Counted from the first letter of the stretch, positions 54,301-61,949 are shown. The stretch is 64,000 bases of DNA from UBA2970 sp965221075 (GCA_965221075.1 OZ244865.1:1736001-1800000); one strand, 5' to 3'. Notes: generated by a model not told the origin, from the letters alone. A program made the numbers and translations.

Positions 54301-57300
54301 CCTCCACTGGGATCTGGGCCACCTCTCGGACCTGGCCCCGCTGGTGGTCCGCTGGGACGATCTCCCGGCGCCCGGTTCCGGCGACCGGAGCGCCACCGGG
54401 GATCCCGATCGGCCCGGATCGGGCAGCATCGTGCTGCGCACCAACCAGGCGATGCCCGACCTGTCGGGGCCGTGGTTCGCCGCGGTGGACAATCCCCATG
54501 CCGAGGATCTCGCCTTCACCATCACCGCCACCTCATACGACGGTGCGGGGCCGGTGGCCGATCTTCCCAACGACGAGTGGGTGGCCGACACCGTGGTTCC
54601 CTCGATACCCGGCGAGGCCTTCGAGAGGGACCACTACCGCTTCGAGGTGCTGCCCCAGGCCACCGAGGTGGTCTTCGATCTGGAGCCCCTGGTGGGGGAC
54701 GCCGGCGAGGATATCGAGCTCTACCTGGCCCGGGGCTTCCTGCCCGGCGAGGAGGCGCACGACGCCCTAGCCGCCGGAAGCGGGCCCCTGGTCCTCCGGC
54801 TGGGAGTCGGGGACGGGGACATCCCGCTCGATCCGGGCGTCTGGTACCTGGCAGTGGTAAACCCCCAGGAGGGGGCCCTGACCTACCGGATCCGGGCCCG
54901 GCAGACTCTGGACCTTTCGGACTGGACCCTCCAGGACGGGATCTGGCGCAGCGGAACCGCCGGGGCCCAGGGGCAGCGGCCCGACATCTACCTCTTCGAG
55001 GTCCCCCCCTGGGCCCCCTCGGTCACCTTCGAGCTGCAGCCCCTGCCCGATGCGGGCGGGCCCTCCGACCTGGATCTGGTGGTCCGCTGGGAGCGCTATC
55101 CCGAACCGGATCTGGACCGGTTCGACGCGGCCAGCAGGAATCCCGGCCCGGCCCTCGAGTCGATCCTCCTGGACGGCGTCTCCACCCCCCCGCTCACTCC
55201 CGGCCGGTGGTACCTGAGGGTGGTCAACCGCCATGACCAGGAAATCGCCTACCGCATCCGGGCCGTCCTGGGGGAGGACGACGGCTTCCGCTACATCCTT
55301 CCCGAACCGGTGGTCGAGGACGGCAGCCTCTGCCTCTACTGGGAGGCTGTCCCTGGCAGGGAGTACGTGGTGCAGGGCCGGATCTCGCTCGACGATCCGC
55401 TCTGGGAGACGCTGGACCGGGTGGTGGCCGATTCGGATCCGGAGAAGTACTGCGTTCCGCTCGATACGCCCTACCGCTACTTCGCCATCCTCTACCAGGT
55501 CCTGCCGGTGGAGGAGGAGACCATCCTTCCCGAGCTGGCGGTGGAGGGCGATCGGCTCTGCCTCTACTGGGAGGCGTCGCCCGGCGAAGAGTACCTGGTG
55601 CGGGGCCGGATCCGGATCGACGATACGGACTGGGAGACCATCGAGCGGGTGGTGGCCGCTTCGGATCCGGAGCGGCACTGCCTGCCGCTCGACACGCCCT
55701 ACCGCTACTTCTCCATCCTCCGCCAGATCCGCCCTCCGGCGGAGGAGGAGTACATCGTTCCCGATCTGGCGGTGGGGGAGGACGAGATCTGCCTGTCCTG
55801 GGAGGCGGTCCCCGGAAGGGAGTACCTGGTTCGGGGCCGCACCCGCATCGACGATCCGGTATGGGACGGCCTCGCTCGGGTGGTGGCCGATTCGGAGCTG
55901 GAGAGGCACTGCCTGCCGCTCGATACGCCCTACCGCTACTTCTCGATCCTCGATCAGACTCGGCCGCCAACGGAGGAAGAGCGCGTCGTCCCCGATCTGG
56001 CGGTGTCGGAGGACGAGATCTGCCTGTCCTGGGAGGCGGTCCCCGGCGAGGAGTACCTGGTGCAGGGCCGGATCCGGATCGACGATCCGGACTGGGAGGA
56101 CATCGTGCGGGTGGTGGCCGATTCTGACCCGGAGAGGCGCTGCCTGCCGCTCGACACTCCCTACCGCTACTTCTCCATCCTCCGCCAGCCTGCGCCTCCG
56201 GAGGAAAATGACTACATCCTCCCCGCCCTCTGGGTCTCGGCCACCGAGGTCTGCCTGTCGTGGCCCTCCAGGGCGGGAGTCCGGTACCTCCTCGAGGGAA
56301 GGACCTCCCTCTCCTCGGAAGCCTGGGAGCCGATCGCCCGGACGACCGCGGCCGGCCCTTCCGTCGTCCACTGCCTGGAACTTCCCACCGGCTACCGCTA
56401 CTTCCGGGCGAGCGTCGCCGGGCCGGAGGAGCCGGATCCAGGAGACCTCCAGCTGGAGCTGGCGGTGGGGGAGGATACCCTGTGCCTGCGCTGGAATGCG
56501 GAGATCGGAGGCAGCTACGTGGTCGAGGGAAGGAGGTCACTGGTAGAGGCCGTCTGGATTCCGATCGCCACGGTGCTGGCCGGTTCGGACCGTCCCGAGC
56601 GCTGCCTGCCGCTCCCGGTCCCGTGGCGCTACCTCCGGGTGCGCCCGGTCGAGCGGCTGGAGGAGGAGTTTCCCCGGCTGGCGATGGAGCTGGAAGGGGA
56701 GCAACTCTGCCTCTCCTGGCAGGCGGCCGGGGGGCGGATCTACCGGATCGAGGGCCGCGGCGCGCTGGGCGAGGAGGCCTGGGAGACGATCGAGGACCTC
56801 TCGTGGGCCGACGCTCCCGAGGGGAGCCTCCATCCGGCCCGCCATTGCCTGCCCCGGGAGGGGAGCTACCGCTTCTACCGGGTGCGGGCCCTGCCCAGGG
56901 AGGATCTTCCGGAGGTACCGGCCCTGGCGGCCCGCTGGCAGGACGGCATGCTCTGCCTGTACTGGCGGGCGCAGGAGGGGGAGAGCTACGCGGTGATGGG
57001 ACGCGCCGCCCTGGACGAACCGTGGATCCGGGTGGCCGAGGAGCAGGCCGACCGCGCCGACATGGAGCGCTGCCTGGAAGGGGACACCCCTCTGCGCTAC
57101 TTCCGTATCGAACGGCTGGACCAGTCTCCGGCCTCGCCGCCGGTCCGCCTCTCGATCGTCCGGGAGGACGGCCGGATCTGCCTGGAGTGGGAGAGCGTGC
57201 CGGGAGCCGTCTACCGGGTGGAGCGGAGCGGCGATCCGGCCCGCGGGCCCTGGACCCTGGAGGAGGCCGTGGAGGCCGGTTCGGCCAGCACCACCTACTG

Positions 57301-57355
57301 CCTGCCGATGGAGGAAGCGGCGCAGTTCTACCGGCTGTCGATCCCGGGCGGATGA
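48311..57355 (+). CDS. Giant subtilisin-family (S8) protease with P domain, PPC-like repeats and nine C-terminal cysteine-paired repeats
   Basis: 3014 residues. One N-terminal hydrophobic segment (about 27-43) acts as signal or anchor; a prodomain-like region spans about 60-300. The S8 catalytic residues are Asp near 319 (HDTGVDAGHPDL), His near 347 (RSGHGTHMAGIM), oxyanion Asn near 467 (FSAGNEGSG) and Ser near 703 (SGTSASAAAVSGL). Next comes a beta-rich region with PPC-like repeats, a P domain whose two halves (about 1400-1506 and 1657-1705) are separated by about 150 residues, and five further PPC-like repeats (YYLGVRN and WYLAVVN type, about 1730-2320). Nine repeats of about 72-77 residues end the chain. 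It is encoded 15 bases after the PilX/GspK-like gene and is therefore a candidate substrate or surface effector of that machine. Its stop overlaps nadC. Confidence 0.88.
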   Translation: MSGHRVQDRGSSRSRSMPGRHGTRFASRILLGILALGLVSLLIWENRPAAPFEGGRPASSEQNYPLLALSEPPGPGAREQARIPQDPGFPFRLRNTPLDLDELSRRESAILLQNALIDTARPLALEIPGNLGAPPSTRSWLWQSDAPPDRDLLARLGVETVAYVPHSAWVVRAAPRQAERLRGHEATRALLPFAPYFKLQSGLLQRVLEGPAEGGPLALKLTLFADAREEALQGLEDMGCEPESESLSPFGPQVRVRIPDSGLARVASLDGVFLVERARPRRLASDLVRVRLGADSDPSNLSNTNLHDLSGEGVLLSLHDTGVDAGHPDLAGRVSSPDPSALEDRSGHGTHMAGIMIGSGESTPEIDIDFGSSTNANFHGMAPEAELFVLALSRLLGPWDSDEGLQQSSARYSYQHLERTNVLVSNNSWNYPDIAEYDSSAASFDAAVRDSLPRIEGAQPVLYVFSAGNEGSGNSEGRGGRAGSIASPATAKNVITVGALENHRYLTNDVLLPSTDSSREIASLSSRGNVGVGIEGRGGRFKPDVVAPGTFVISARSAGWREPDKLVDTRVVRLTNETVAPGSLSQYTLFVPLQAVSVRISVASNASSPETLPAMTIHARYGGMAEEEDRVGVSDVTLHTGVDSPLQLRPGVLSYAIGHSQDHPVTIDIHVLTEEEVGDESLLEGIQEINRELEPHYRIASGTSASAAAVSGLLGLFQEFFHQRGHDPSPALLKALLINGSRTVGSLYDFQIDPLINYQGWGVPSLANSLPESLGEGGDFWEGSATLRFLDQGAEGAMATGESSSWDLVLGEGEEDGAENRSHPLRISLVWTDPPGNPAGAIKLVNDLDLVVSNKVTGELFFGNRFLSGAEYTAGTTNDVPAWDNVNNVENVYLQPPLDKSYVVSVRARRVNVNALPGHADGVVQDYALVVSWGDNPEVPEAAPFRLEESGESAGPLLELPLVVGITNRVPRLADRVGSNAPLLEGEHGLAEQWRFYVFTNAPPPENNTLGYTNGPNVAFATFLPPNLALPRNQEADIDLYVSRNPALTNLEPAVLAEAVAGDPARGIGASRQRGGTESVIFENQALGEDQIYYIGVKSEDRQGGQYAFVGLSQEEPFDQTDPKTGNRLLQGVLLEDGIIPDGSPTVPGAALTLALGNPLDAFTVRKVVADLSLEHQDIGDLLGQLSHRGVSMVLNNHTTFNPDGVSGELRAQYDDLGRSGDRTTGPENLVRVRSDGPGSLVRFIGEPGDGVWLMNQIDNALTHEGRVVSFRLIATPNFLAEGEPLDGEVEALSFDYHVIDIPADASALQIDLYEFGLPLDLYLRRGDLPTLSVYDKRTLAPEGSDRISLRLTRDDVPPLSHGRYYLGIYNPNLETVAYKLLYRIERNLLIQAEQPFLPEETGVGIPDDALVRSRIRVPDNRVIADVKVGLRLDHPRASDLAMHLIGPTGSRALLAENRGGTEARGWGRGEGSGTSFGGLSDDPGDTSEYIKFASPPYASDGIIEILPVSGFEEADPGIYGIGDTFPANAQGQLWTVTSGEATVVGGAGSFVGVQHLRLEEGRLAISLELEPGRSRELFFSTRSEGLEGEELGSLYLSGEWARDILGSPGWVVPEPIRFTPREEVTVLEISGSSPGVPLHLDAIEIRDTPGVEYHFGEEDMDVFDGQRANGEWTLEILDRRAGPGPGDPPLLPILHSWQLLLSLAETNYPAVNLRNGQCVSDTVRKEETLYYIVDVPRSATIATNSLATEGSLTLMLHDEGLPRPGGSSLLETGFGGEGGGEVLLDLSGTRILDPEGQTLEALDPPRLEPGRRYYLGVRNTDPESENGFELCVRFDQDDTVIIDLENGVPRENVIPSPDVVPFQYYRYRAGANVASLEFLITPQDGDVDAVGRRGLPLPDLDLFDLESRNSDLSPESLLFTIRPPATIPAGDYFVGVFNADPGYRDVRYSIVANETSVPYDVIHLEDGIPTDYSVPPSPDGIGTYFYLDLARSGASSLHWDLGHLSDLAPLVVRWDDLPAPGSGDRSATGDPDRPGSGSIVLRTNQAMPDLSGPWFAAVDNPHAEDLAFTITATSYDGAGPVADLPNDEWVADTVVPSIPGEAFERDHYRFEVLPQATEVVFDLEPLVGDAGEDIELYLARGFLPGEEAHDALAAGSGPLVLRLGVGDGDIPLDPGVWYLAVVNPQEGALTYRIRARQTLDLSDWTLQDGIWRSGTAGAQGQRPDIYLFEVPPWAPSVTFELQPLPDAGGPSDLDLVVRWERYPEPDLDRFDAASRNPGPALESILLDGVSTPPLTPGRWYLRVVNRHDQEIAYRIRAVLGEDDGFRYILPEPVVEDGSLCLYWEAVPGREYVVQGRISLDDPLWETLDRVVADSDPEKYCVPLDTPYRYFAILYQVLPVEEETILPELAVEGDRLCLYWEASPGEEYLVRGRIRIDDTDWETIERVVAASDPERHCLPLDTPYRYFSILRQIRPPAEEEYIVPDLAVGEDEICLSWEAVPGREYLVRGRTRIDDPVWDGLARVVADSELERHCLPLDTPYRYFSILDQTRPPTEEERVVPDLAVSEDEICLSWEAVPGEEYLVQGRIRIDDPDWEDIVRVVADSDPERRCLPLDTPYRYFSILRQPAPPEENDYILPALWVSATEVCLSWPSRAGVRYLLEGRTSLSSEAWEPIARTTAAGPSVVHCLELPTGYRYFRASVAGPEEPDPGDLQLELAVGEDTLCLRWNAEIGGSYVVEGRRSLVEAVWIPIATVLAGSDRPERCLPLPVPWRYLRVRPVERLEEEFPRLAMELEGEQLCLSWQAAGGRIYRIEGRGALGEEAWETIEDLSWADAPEGSLHPARHCLPREGSYRFYRVRALPREDLPEVPALAARWQDGMLCLYWRAQEGESYAVMGRAALDEPWIRVAEEQADRADMERCLEGDTPLRYFRIERLDQSPASPPVRLSIVREDGRICLEWESVPGAVYRVERSGDPARGPWTLEEAVEAGSASTTYCLPMEEAAQFYRLSIPGG
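55282..57352 (+). repeat. Nine tandem C-terminal repeats of the giant protease, each with two cysteines
   Basis: Units of about 72-77 residues follow the pattern (I/L)CLxWEAxPGxxYxVxGRxxxxxxxW...(H/R)CLPLxTPYRYFxI. The first four units (about 55282-56208, spacing 228-231 bases) are close at DNA level; units five to nine are more diverged. Every unit keeps one Cys in the first strand and one near the end. The module resembles the single C-terminal module of the CBM9-domain protein at 33297-33433, which lacks the cysteines. Confidence 0.85.
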
Positions 57356-58194
57356 GCGGGGCCACCCGCCCCGCTTCCTTCCTGGAGGAGGACATCGGAG
57401 AGGGCGACATCACCACCTCGGCCCTGGTGCCGCCCGGCGCCCGCTGCCGGGCCAGGATCCTCGCCCGCCAGGAGCTGGTCCTGGCGGGAACCAGCCTGGC
57501 GGGCTCCGTCTTCCGCTCCCTGGATCCGGATCTGGATCTGGACCTTCCCCACGGCGACGGGGACAGGCTGGAGCCGGGGGGGACGGTCCTCTCGATCGAG
57601 GGCTCTGCAGTCTCGGTCCTCACCGCCGAGCGGGCCGCGCTCAACTGCCTGGGCCACCTCTCGGGGATCGCCACCCTGACCGCCCGCTTCGTGGCGGCCG
57701 TAGAGGGCCTCCCCTGCCGGATCCTCGACACCCGCAAGACCCTTCCAGGACTGAGGCGGGAGCAGAAGCGGGCGGTCCGGGCGGGGGGCGGGGAGAACCA
57801 CCGCATGGATCTGGCCGGTATGGCGCTGGTCAAAGACAACCACCTGATGGCCCTCGACGGCCCCATGGCCTCCAGGATCGCCCATGCGGTGGAACGGATC
57901 CGGGCCCGCTATCCCGGCAAGCGCGTCGAGGTGGAGGCCGACTGCCTGGACCAGGTCCGAGCCGCCCTCGACGCCGGTGCCGATCGCATCCTGCTCGACA
58001 ACATGCCCCTGCCTCTACTGCGCCGGGCGGTGGAGACGGTGGCCGGGAGGATCGCAACCGAGGCCAGCGGGCGGATCGGCCTCGACACGGTGCGCCAGGT
58101 GGCCGAGTGCGGGGTGGACTTCATCTCGGTGGGGGCGCTCACCCATTCGGCGCCGGTGGCCGATCTCTCCCTGGAGCTGGAACCGGTCCGGTGA
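57352..58194 (+). CDS. nadC: Nicotinate-nucleotide pyrophosphorylase (carboxylating)
   Basis: Quinolinate phosphoribosyltransferase of de novo NAD synthesis: quinolinate plus PRPP gives nicotinate mononucleotide and CO2. 280 residues. Motifs: FLEEDIGEGDITTSALV, LNCLGHLSGIATLTARFV, the substrate-binding ILDTRKTLPGLR, GGGENHRMDLAGMALVKDNH, VEVEADCLDQVRAAL, ILLDNMPL and DFISVGALTHSAP. Its ATG overlaps the stop of the giant protease gene (ATGA) and its stop overlaps the birA start, so three unrelated functions are translationally coupled. Confidence 0.96.
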   Translation: MSGATRPASFLEEDIGEGDITTSALVPPGARCRARILARQELVLAGTSLAGSVFRSLDPDLDLDLPHGDGDRLEPGGTVLSIEGSAVSVLTAERAALNCLGHLSGIATLTARFVAAVEGLPCRILDTRKTLPGLRREQKRAVRAGGGENHRMDLAGMALVKDNHLMALDGPMASRIAHAVERIRARYPGKRVEVEADCLDQVRAALDAGADRILLDNMPLPLLRRAVETVAGRIATEASGRIGLDTVRQVAECGVDFISVGALTHSAPVADLSLELEPVR

Positions 58195-59171
58195 GTCCCG
58201 ACGCCCTGGTCCTGGCCTCGCTGCTCGAGGTGGGGGCGGGCGGGGCCGAGGAGGGGGAGCTGGCCCGGCGGGCCGGCCTCGGCGTCCCGGATCTGCGCCG
58301 GAGGATGCGGAGCCTGGTCCGCAACGGTTTCGGGATCGGAGAGCGGGATCCGGGCCGGTGGCGCCTCCATCGCCGGCCCGGGCGCCTGATCGCCGCCCTG
58401 ATTGCCGCCCGCCTGGGGCCCGGCAGGGTGGTGGGCTCCAGCATCCGGGTCCTGGAGGAGACCGGATCCACCAACGAGGCCGTGCTCCGCTGGTCCCGCA
58501 GCCGGGCTCAGGAGGGCACGGTGGCGCTGGCCGAGCTCCAGACCCAGGGCAGGGGCCGGATGGGCCGCCGCTGGGAGAGCCCCCGAGGCCGGAGCCTGCT
58601 CCTCTCGGTCCTCCTCCATCCTCCCGGCCCGCCCGCCCGCCACACCCGTCTTACCATGATGGGAGCCGTGGCCCTTGCCCGCACCCTCGAGGGGCTCACG
58701 GGAATCCCTCCGGCGATCAAGTGGCCCAACGACATCCTGTCGGGGGGACGGAAGCTGGCCGGCATCCTCGCCGAGGCGCACCTGGGCCCGGACCGCCCGT
58801 CGCCGGTGGCCCTGGGCATGGGGCTCAACGTCAACCAGAGCGAGGAAGACCTTCCCTTCCATCTGCGCCACCTGGCCACCTCTATGCGCATGTGCGCAGG
58901 ACGCGGCTGGAACCGGAACGAAGTGGCCGCCCGGCTCCTCTCGGAGCTCGACGGCCTCTACACTGGCCTGCTCCAGGGGCTCTACCCCGCCCTCCACCGG
59001 GAATGGTGCCGCCGCTGCGACACCCTGGGCCGGACCGTGACCGTGCTCCAGGGCTCCCGCCGGCTCGTCGGCATGGCAGAAGCCCTCCACGAGGACGGGA
59101 GTCTCCTGTTGCGAACCAGGGAGGGAAGCCTCCACACTCTCCATTCCGGGGAGGCCAGCCTCGGATCCTGA
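58191..59171 (+). CDS. birA: Biotin--[acetyl-CoA-carboxylase] ligase with N-terminal helix-turn-helix
   Basis: 326 residues from a GTG overlapping the nadC stop. Residues 1-70 look like the BirA winged helix (EEGELARRAGLGVPDLRRRM), suggesting a bifunctional ligase and repressor of biotin genes. The ligase domain contains EETGSTNEAVLRWS, the biotinyl-AMP motif QGRGRMGRRWESPRG, IKWPNDILSGGRKLAGIL and ALGMGLNVNQ. The C-terminal SH3-like domain is present (GRTVTVLQGSRRLVGMAEAL). No biotin operon lies in the window. Confidence 0.94.
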   Translation: MSPDALVLASLLEVGAGGAEEGELARRAGLGVPDLRRRMRSLVRNGFGIGERDPGRWRLHRRPGRLIAALIAARLGPGRVVGSSIRVLEETGSTNEAVLRWSRSRAQEGTVALAELQTQGRGRMGRRWESPRGRSLLLSVLLHPPGPPARHTRLTMMGAVALARTLEGLTGIPPAIKWPNDILSGGRKLAGILAEAHLGPDRPSPVALGMGLNVNQSEEDLPFHLRHLATSMRMCAGRGWNRNEVAARLLSELDGLYTGLLQGLYPALHREWCRRCDTLGRTVTVLQGSRRLVGMAEALHEDGSLLLRTREGSLHTLHSGEASLGS

Positions 59172-59177
59172 AGCGCA

Positions 59178-59954
59178 GTGATCCTCTGCATCGACATCGG
59201 GAACACCCACACCCACCTGGGCCTGGGCGATTCCGAGCGCATCCTCGCCACCAGTCAGTTCCTCACCGGAGGCTGGGCCGGCGCCCTGCCGCGGATCCGG
59301 GAGCTGGCGGGATCGGCCGACCCCGAAGCCGTGGTACTTGCCTCGGTGGTGCCGGAGGCTACCCGCAAGGCCATGCCCCTGCTCGCCGGCGCCTTCGGCC
59401 TCCAGCCGGTCCTGCTCACCCACGCGAACGTGTCGGGCATCGGCATAGACTACCCTCGTCCCGAGACCATCGGGGCCGACCGCCTGGCCAACGCCATGGC
59501 GGCCACCCGCCACTACGGGGCTCCGGTGGTGGTGGTGGACTTTGGCACCGCGGTGACCTTCGATGTGGTGGACCCGCAGTCCCGCTACATCGGGGGGATC
59601 ATCGCCCCGGGGCTCTCGGCCCTCACCGATCACCTCCACCAGAGCACCGCTCTGCTGCCTCGGCTGGATCTCGAGGAGCCGCCCGGATCCATCGGCAAGA
59701 GCACTACCGAGGCCATGCTGATCGGAACGGTCCAGGGCTACCGGGGCCTCATCGGCCATCTCCTAGACCGGCTGGCCGGCGAGCTGGATGCTCCCGATCT
59801 CCAGGCGGTGGCCACCGGAGGATACGCCCCCCTCCTCTGCAAGGCTGTTTCCCGCATCGGCAGCATCCACCCCCACCTCACTCTGGAGGGCCTCCGCCTC
59901 CTGGGCCTCTCCCTTCCGCCGAAACCGCTCCAAGCCCAGGACGGCGCCGTCTGA
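59178..59954 (+). CDS. coaX: Type III pantothenate kinase
   Basis: First step of CoA synthesis from pantothenate. 258 residues from a GTG six bases after birA. ASKHA-fold motifs: phosphate loop ILCIDIGNTHTHLGLGD, pantothenate-binding GADRLANAMAATRHYG, VVVDFGTAVTFDVVD with the catalytic Asp region, YIGGIIAPGLSALTDHL, and VATGGYAPLL. BirA next to CoaX is a common pairing in several phyla. With panB it indicates that this organism makes CoA through the CoaX route. Confidence 0.95.
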   Translation: MILCIDIGNTHTHLGLGDSERILATSQFLTGGWAGALPRIRELAGSADPEAVVLASVVPEATRKAMPLLAGAFGLQPVLLTHANVSGIGIDYPRPETIGADRLANAMAATRHYGAPVVVVDFGTAVTFDVVDPQSRYIGGIIAPGLSALTDHLHQSTALLPRLDLEEPPGSIGKSTTEAMLIGTVQGYRGLIGHLLDRLAGELDAPDLQAVATGGYAPLLCKAVSRIGSIHPHLTLEGLRLLGLSLPPKPLQAQDGAV

Positions 59955-60576
59955 AGACTGCGTCCGGGACACGCCCCGTGGTCCGGGAAGGCAGGATTCT
60001 CTCTGCTTGCAGGCCGGACGGGGATCCCGCATCTGCCGATGCTCCAAAGGCTGCAGGCGGGAGCGATCGTCGCGGCCCGAGTGAAGAGCGTGGAAGGAGC
60101 CGCGAGCATGGCGCAGACGGCGCACGCTACGGGGAAATGGCGGACACGGGTCCGTACCTTTCCAGCAGAAGCCGGAGGCTGCCGTAGTTCCCGAGCTGGC
60201 GACGTTTCGTGTCCCCGGTAGCGGAAGCCGCTGGGGGGCACGATGATCCTGGCGGCCTCGGCCCGGCTGGATCGCAATGGGCGCCGGTGTGCCGGAAGAA
60301 GGCGTTGGAGCGCTGGCCGACGAGGAAGCGGGCGGCACGGGGACAGGAACAGGACCGGGCCCGAACGGCCGGATCGACGGATTCGCAGCCGCCATGGCGC
60401 AACTTGCGGCCGAAGAGCCTCCCCTGGCCGAAGCCGAGGCTCGGGTCGGGGCGTCTCCAGCGCATGCGATCGGCGGAACCTCTGCTGAGTCTGGTGGGGC
60501 GGCCAAGGGATCTAGCGGGATCTCCCGAAGATGGAGCTGCTCCGCAGAGGATGAGCATGGATTCCAGCGAGGGCAC
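59955..60576. other. 620-base stretch without a convincing gene
   Basis: Between coaX and the AsnC-like gene. The plus strand is open in one frame from 60277 and could extend the downstream protein by 100 residues. However, the predicted residues are Gly/Ala/Pro/Glu-rich and codon third positions are far less GC-biased than in neighbouring genes. I see no tRNA, riboswitch or known RNA fold and no insertion-sequence ends. It may hold a leader or regulatory region, or a decayed gene. Confidence 0.5.
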
Positions 60577-61752
60577 GTGGTAGAAAACCGTCCGCCGCCG
60601 CAGCGCGGCCGACGGCTCGTGGAACAGGCGCCCATAGAAACCACGGATCCGGTCAACTCCCGGATCCTGAAGGTGTCCGAGGATCGCATCCAGGGCTTCC
60701 TGAGGGATCCTGTGGGACGCATCTCCCTCGAGTCGGGCGTGGAGAGAGGGGTGGTGGTCGAGCGGCTGCAGGCCATGCTGCGGGCCGGGGTGATCCGCCG
60801 CATCCGCCAGACCCTGCTGGCCACCTCGCTGGCGCGGGGCGCCCTGGTGGCCTGGAGAGTGCCGCAGGGCAGGATGGATCGGGCCTTCGACTTCATGTTC
60901 GAGGAAGACCCCTTCTCGGGCCATGTGGTGACCCGCTCCGCCGATCCGGCCACCGCCGGGGCCTCGTACCGCCTGTGGACAACGCTCAAGGTCCCGGACG
61001 GCTACTCCCTGTCCAGGCACTGCGAGCTCCTGGCCGAACGGACCGGCGCGGAGCGCTTCCGCCTGATGCCCGCCCGCTGCCTGTTCGCCCTGGGGGTGGG
61101 GCATGTGAGACGGCGGGGCATGCCCCCGGGCTCCCGTGCCGAGGTTCCGGCCGAGGCCACCAAGGTGGCCCTGGTCCAGCTGACCGGGCACGAATGGAGG
61201 ATCCTCACCGCGCTCAAGAGGGAGCTGGATCCCGAGGAGCTGGAAGGGGATCTGTGGGAGGGCCGGGCCCGGGAGGCGGGAGTCGGGGTGGAGGAGTTCT
61301 GCCGGGTGGCCTCGGAGCTGGACGGGAGGAAGGTGGTGGGGCGCTTCTCCACCTTCCTGGAGCACGTCAAGACGCTGCGCACGGGCGAGAAGGTGACCCG
61401 CTTCAACGCCCTCTTCCACTGGGCCGTGCCCGAGGGGAGGGAGCTGCAGGCGGGCGGGGAGGTGGGGCGTCACCACATCATGACCCATGCCTACTGGCGG
61501 GAGGGAGGCCCCGAGTTCCACCACGTCAACGTGATGGGAGTGGCCCACGGCACCGACCGGGATCTGCTCCTGGAGCACAAAGCGGCCATCGACCGGCATC
61601 TCGAGGAGGAAGGCGTGCCCGTGACCTACACCAACGTGTTCTGGGGAGGGCGCAGCGAGATCAAGCCCTCGGAGATCTCCCCCTACCTGTACCGGGACTG
61701 GTGCCGGCGCATGGGCGTGGATCCCGACGCCATGAGGGATCCGGACGGCTGA
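60577..61752 (+). CDS. Double winged-helix/AsnC-like protein resembling siroheme decarboxylase or Lrp-type regulators
   Basis: About 391 residues in two similar halves, each a winged helix followed by a ferredoxin-like AsnC/RAM-type domain. First half: RLQAMLRAGVIRRIRQTLLA then GALVAWRVPQGRMDRAFDFM. Second half: WRILTALKRELDPEELEGDL, then VTRFNALFHWAVPEG and THAYWREGGPEFHHVNVMG. The layout VIRRI.., a helix, AxW.VP, HxY.R and a final VHG-like strand is what I recall from AhbA/AhbB and NirD-type siroheme decarboxylases, which are built on the AsnC scaffold. An Lrp-like regulator is the alternative. The GTG at 60577 is chosen because the domain begins shortly after it and GAGGG lies upstream; the frame stays open to an ATG at 60277. 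Confidence 0.6.
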   Translation: MVENRPPPQRGRRLVEQAPIETTDPVNSRILKVSEDRIQGFLRDPVGRISLESGVERGVVVERLQAMLRAGVIRRIRQTLLATSLARGALVAWRVPQGRMDRAFDFMFEEDPFSGHVVTRSADPATAGASYRLWTTLKVPDGYSLSRHCELLAERTGAERFRLMPARCLFALGVGHVRRRGMPPGSRAEVPAEATKVALVQLTGHEWRILTALKRELDPEELEGDLWEGRAREAGVGVEEFCRVASELDGRKVVGRFSTFLEHVKTLRTGEKVTRFNALFHWAVPEGRELQAGGEVGRHHIMTHAYWREGGPEFHHVNVMGVAHGTDRDLLLEHKAAIDRHLEEEGVPVTYTNVFWGGRSEIKPSEISPYLYRDWCRRMGVDPDAMRDPDG

Positions 61753-61949
61753 TCCGGAACCGGGATCCTCGTCCCCCTTGGCAGCCGGCACGCTTCTCTT
61801 TCTGTTCTGGGCCGTGCTGCACGAGGCTTGCGCCGGCGCCGTCATGGAGGCTCCGGATCAAGAGGCCGCCGAAGCCGATAGGCTATCCGGGCGCCTGGTC
61901 CGCTCCTCGCGCGCACGATCCGCCGACAGGACGGGTCGGCGCGCCGTTC

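Noticed and set aside
60277..60576. Extension of the AsnC-like protein to an ATG at 60277
   Set aside because: The added 100 residues are low-complexity with weak GC3 bias, unlike the rest of the protein; kept only as an alternative.
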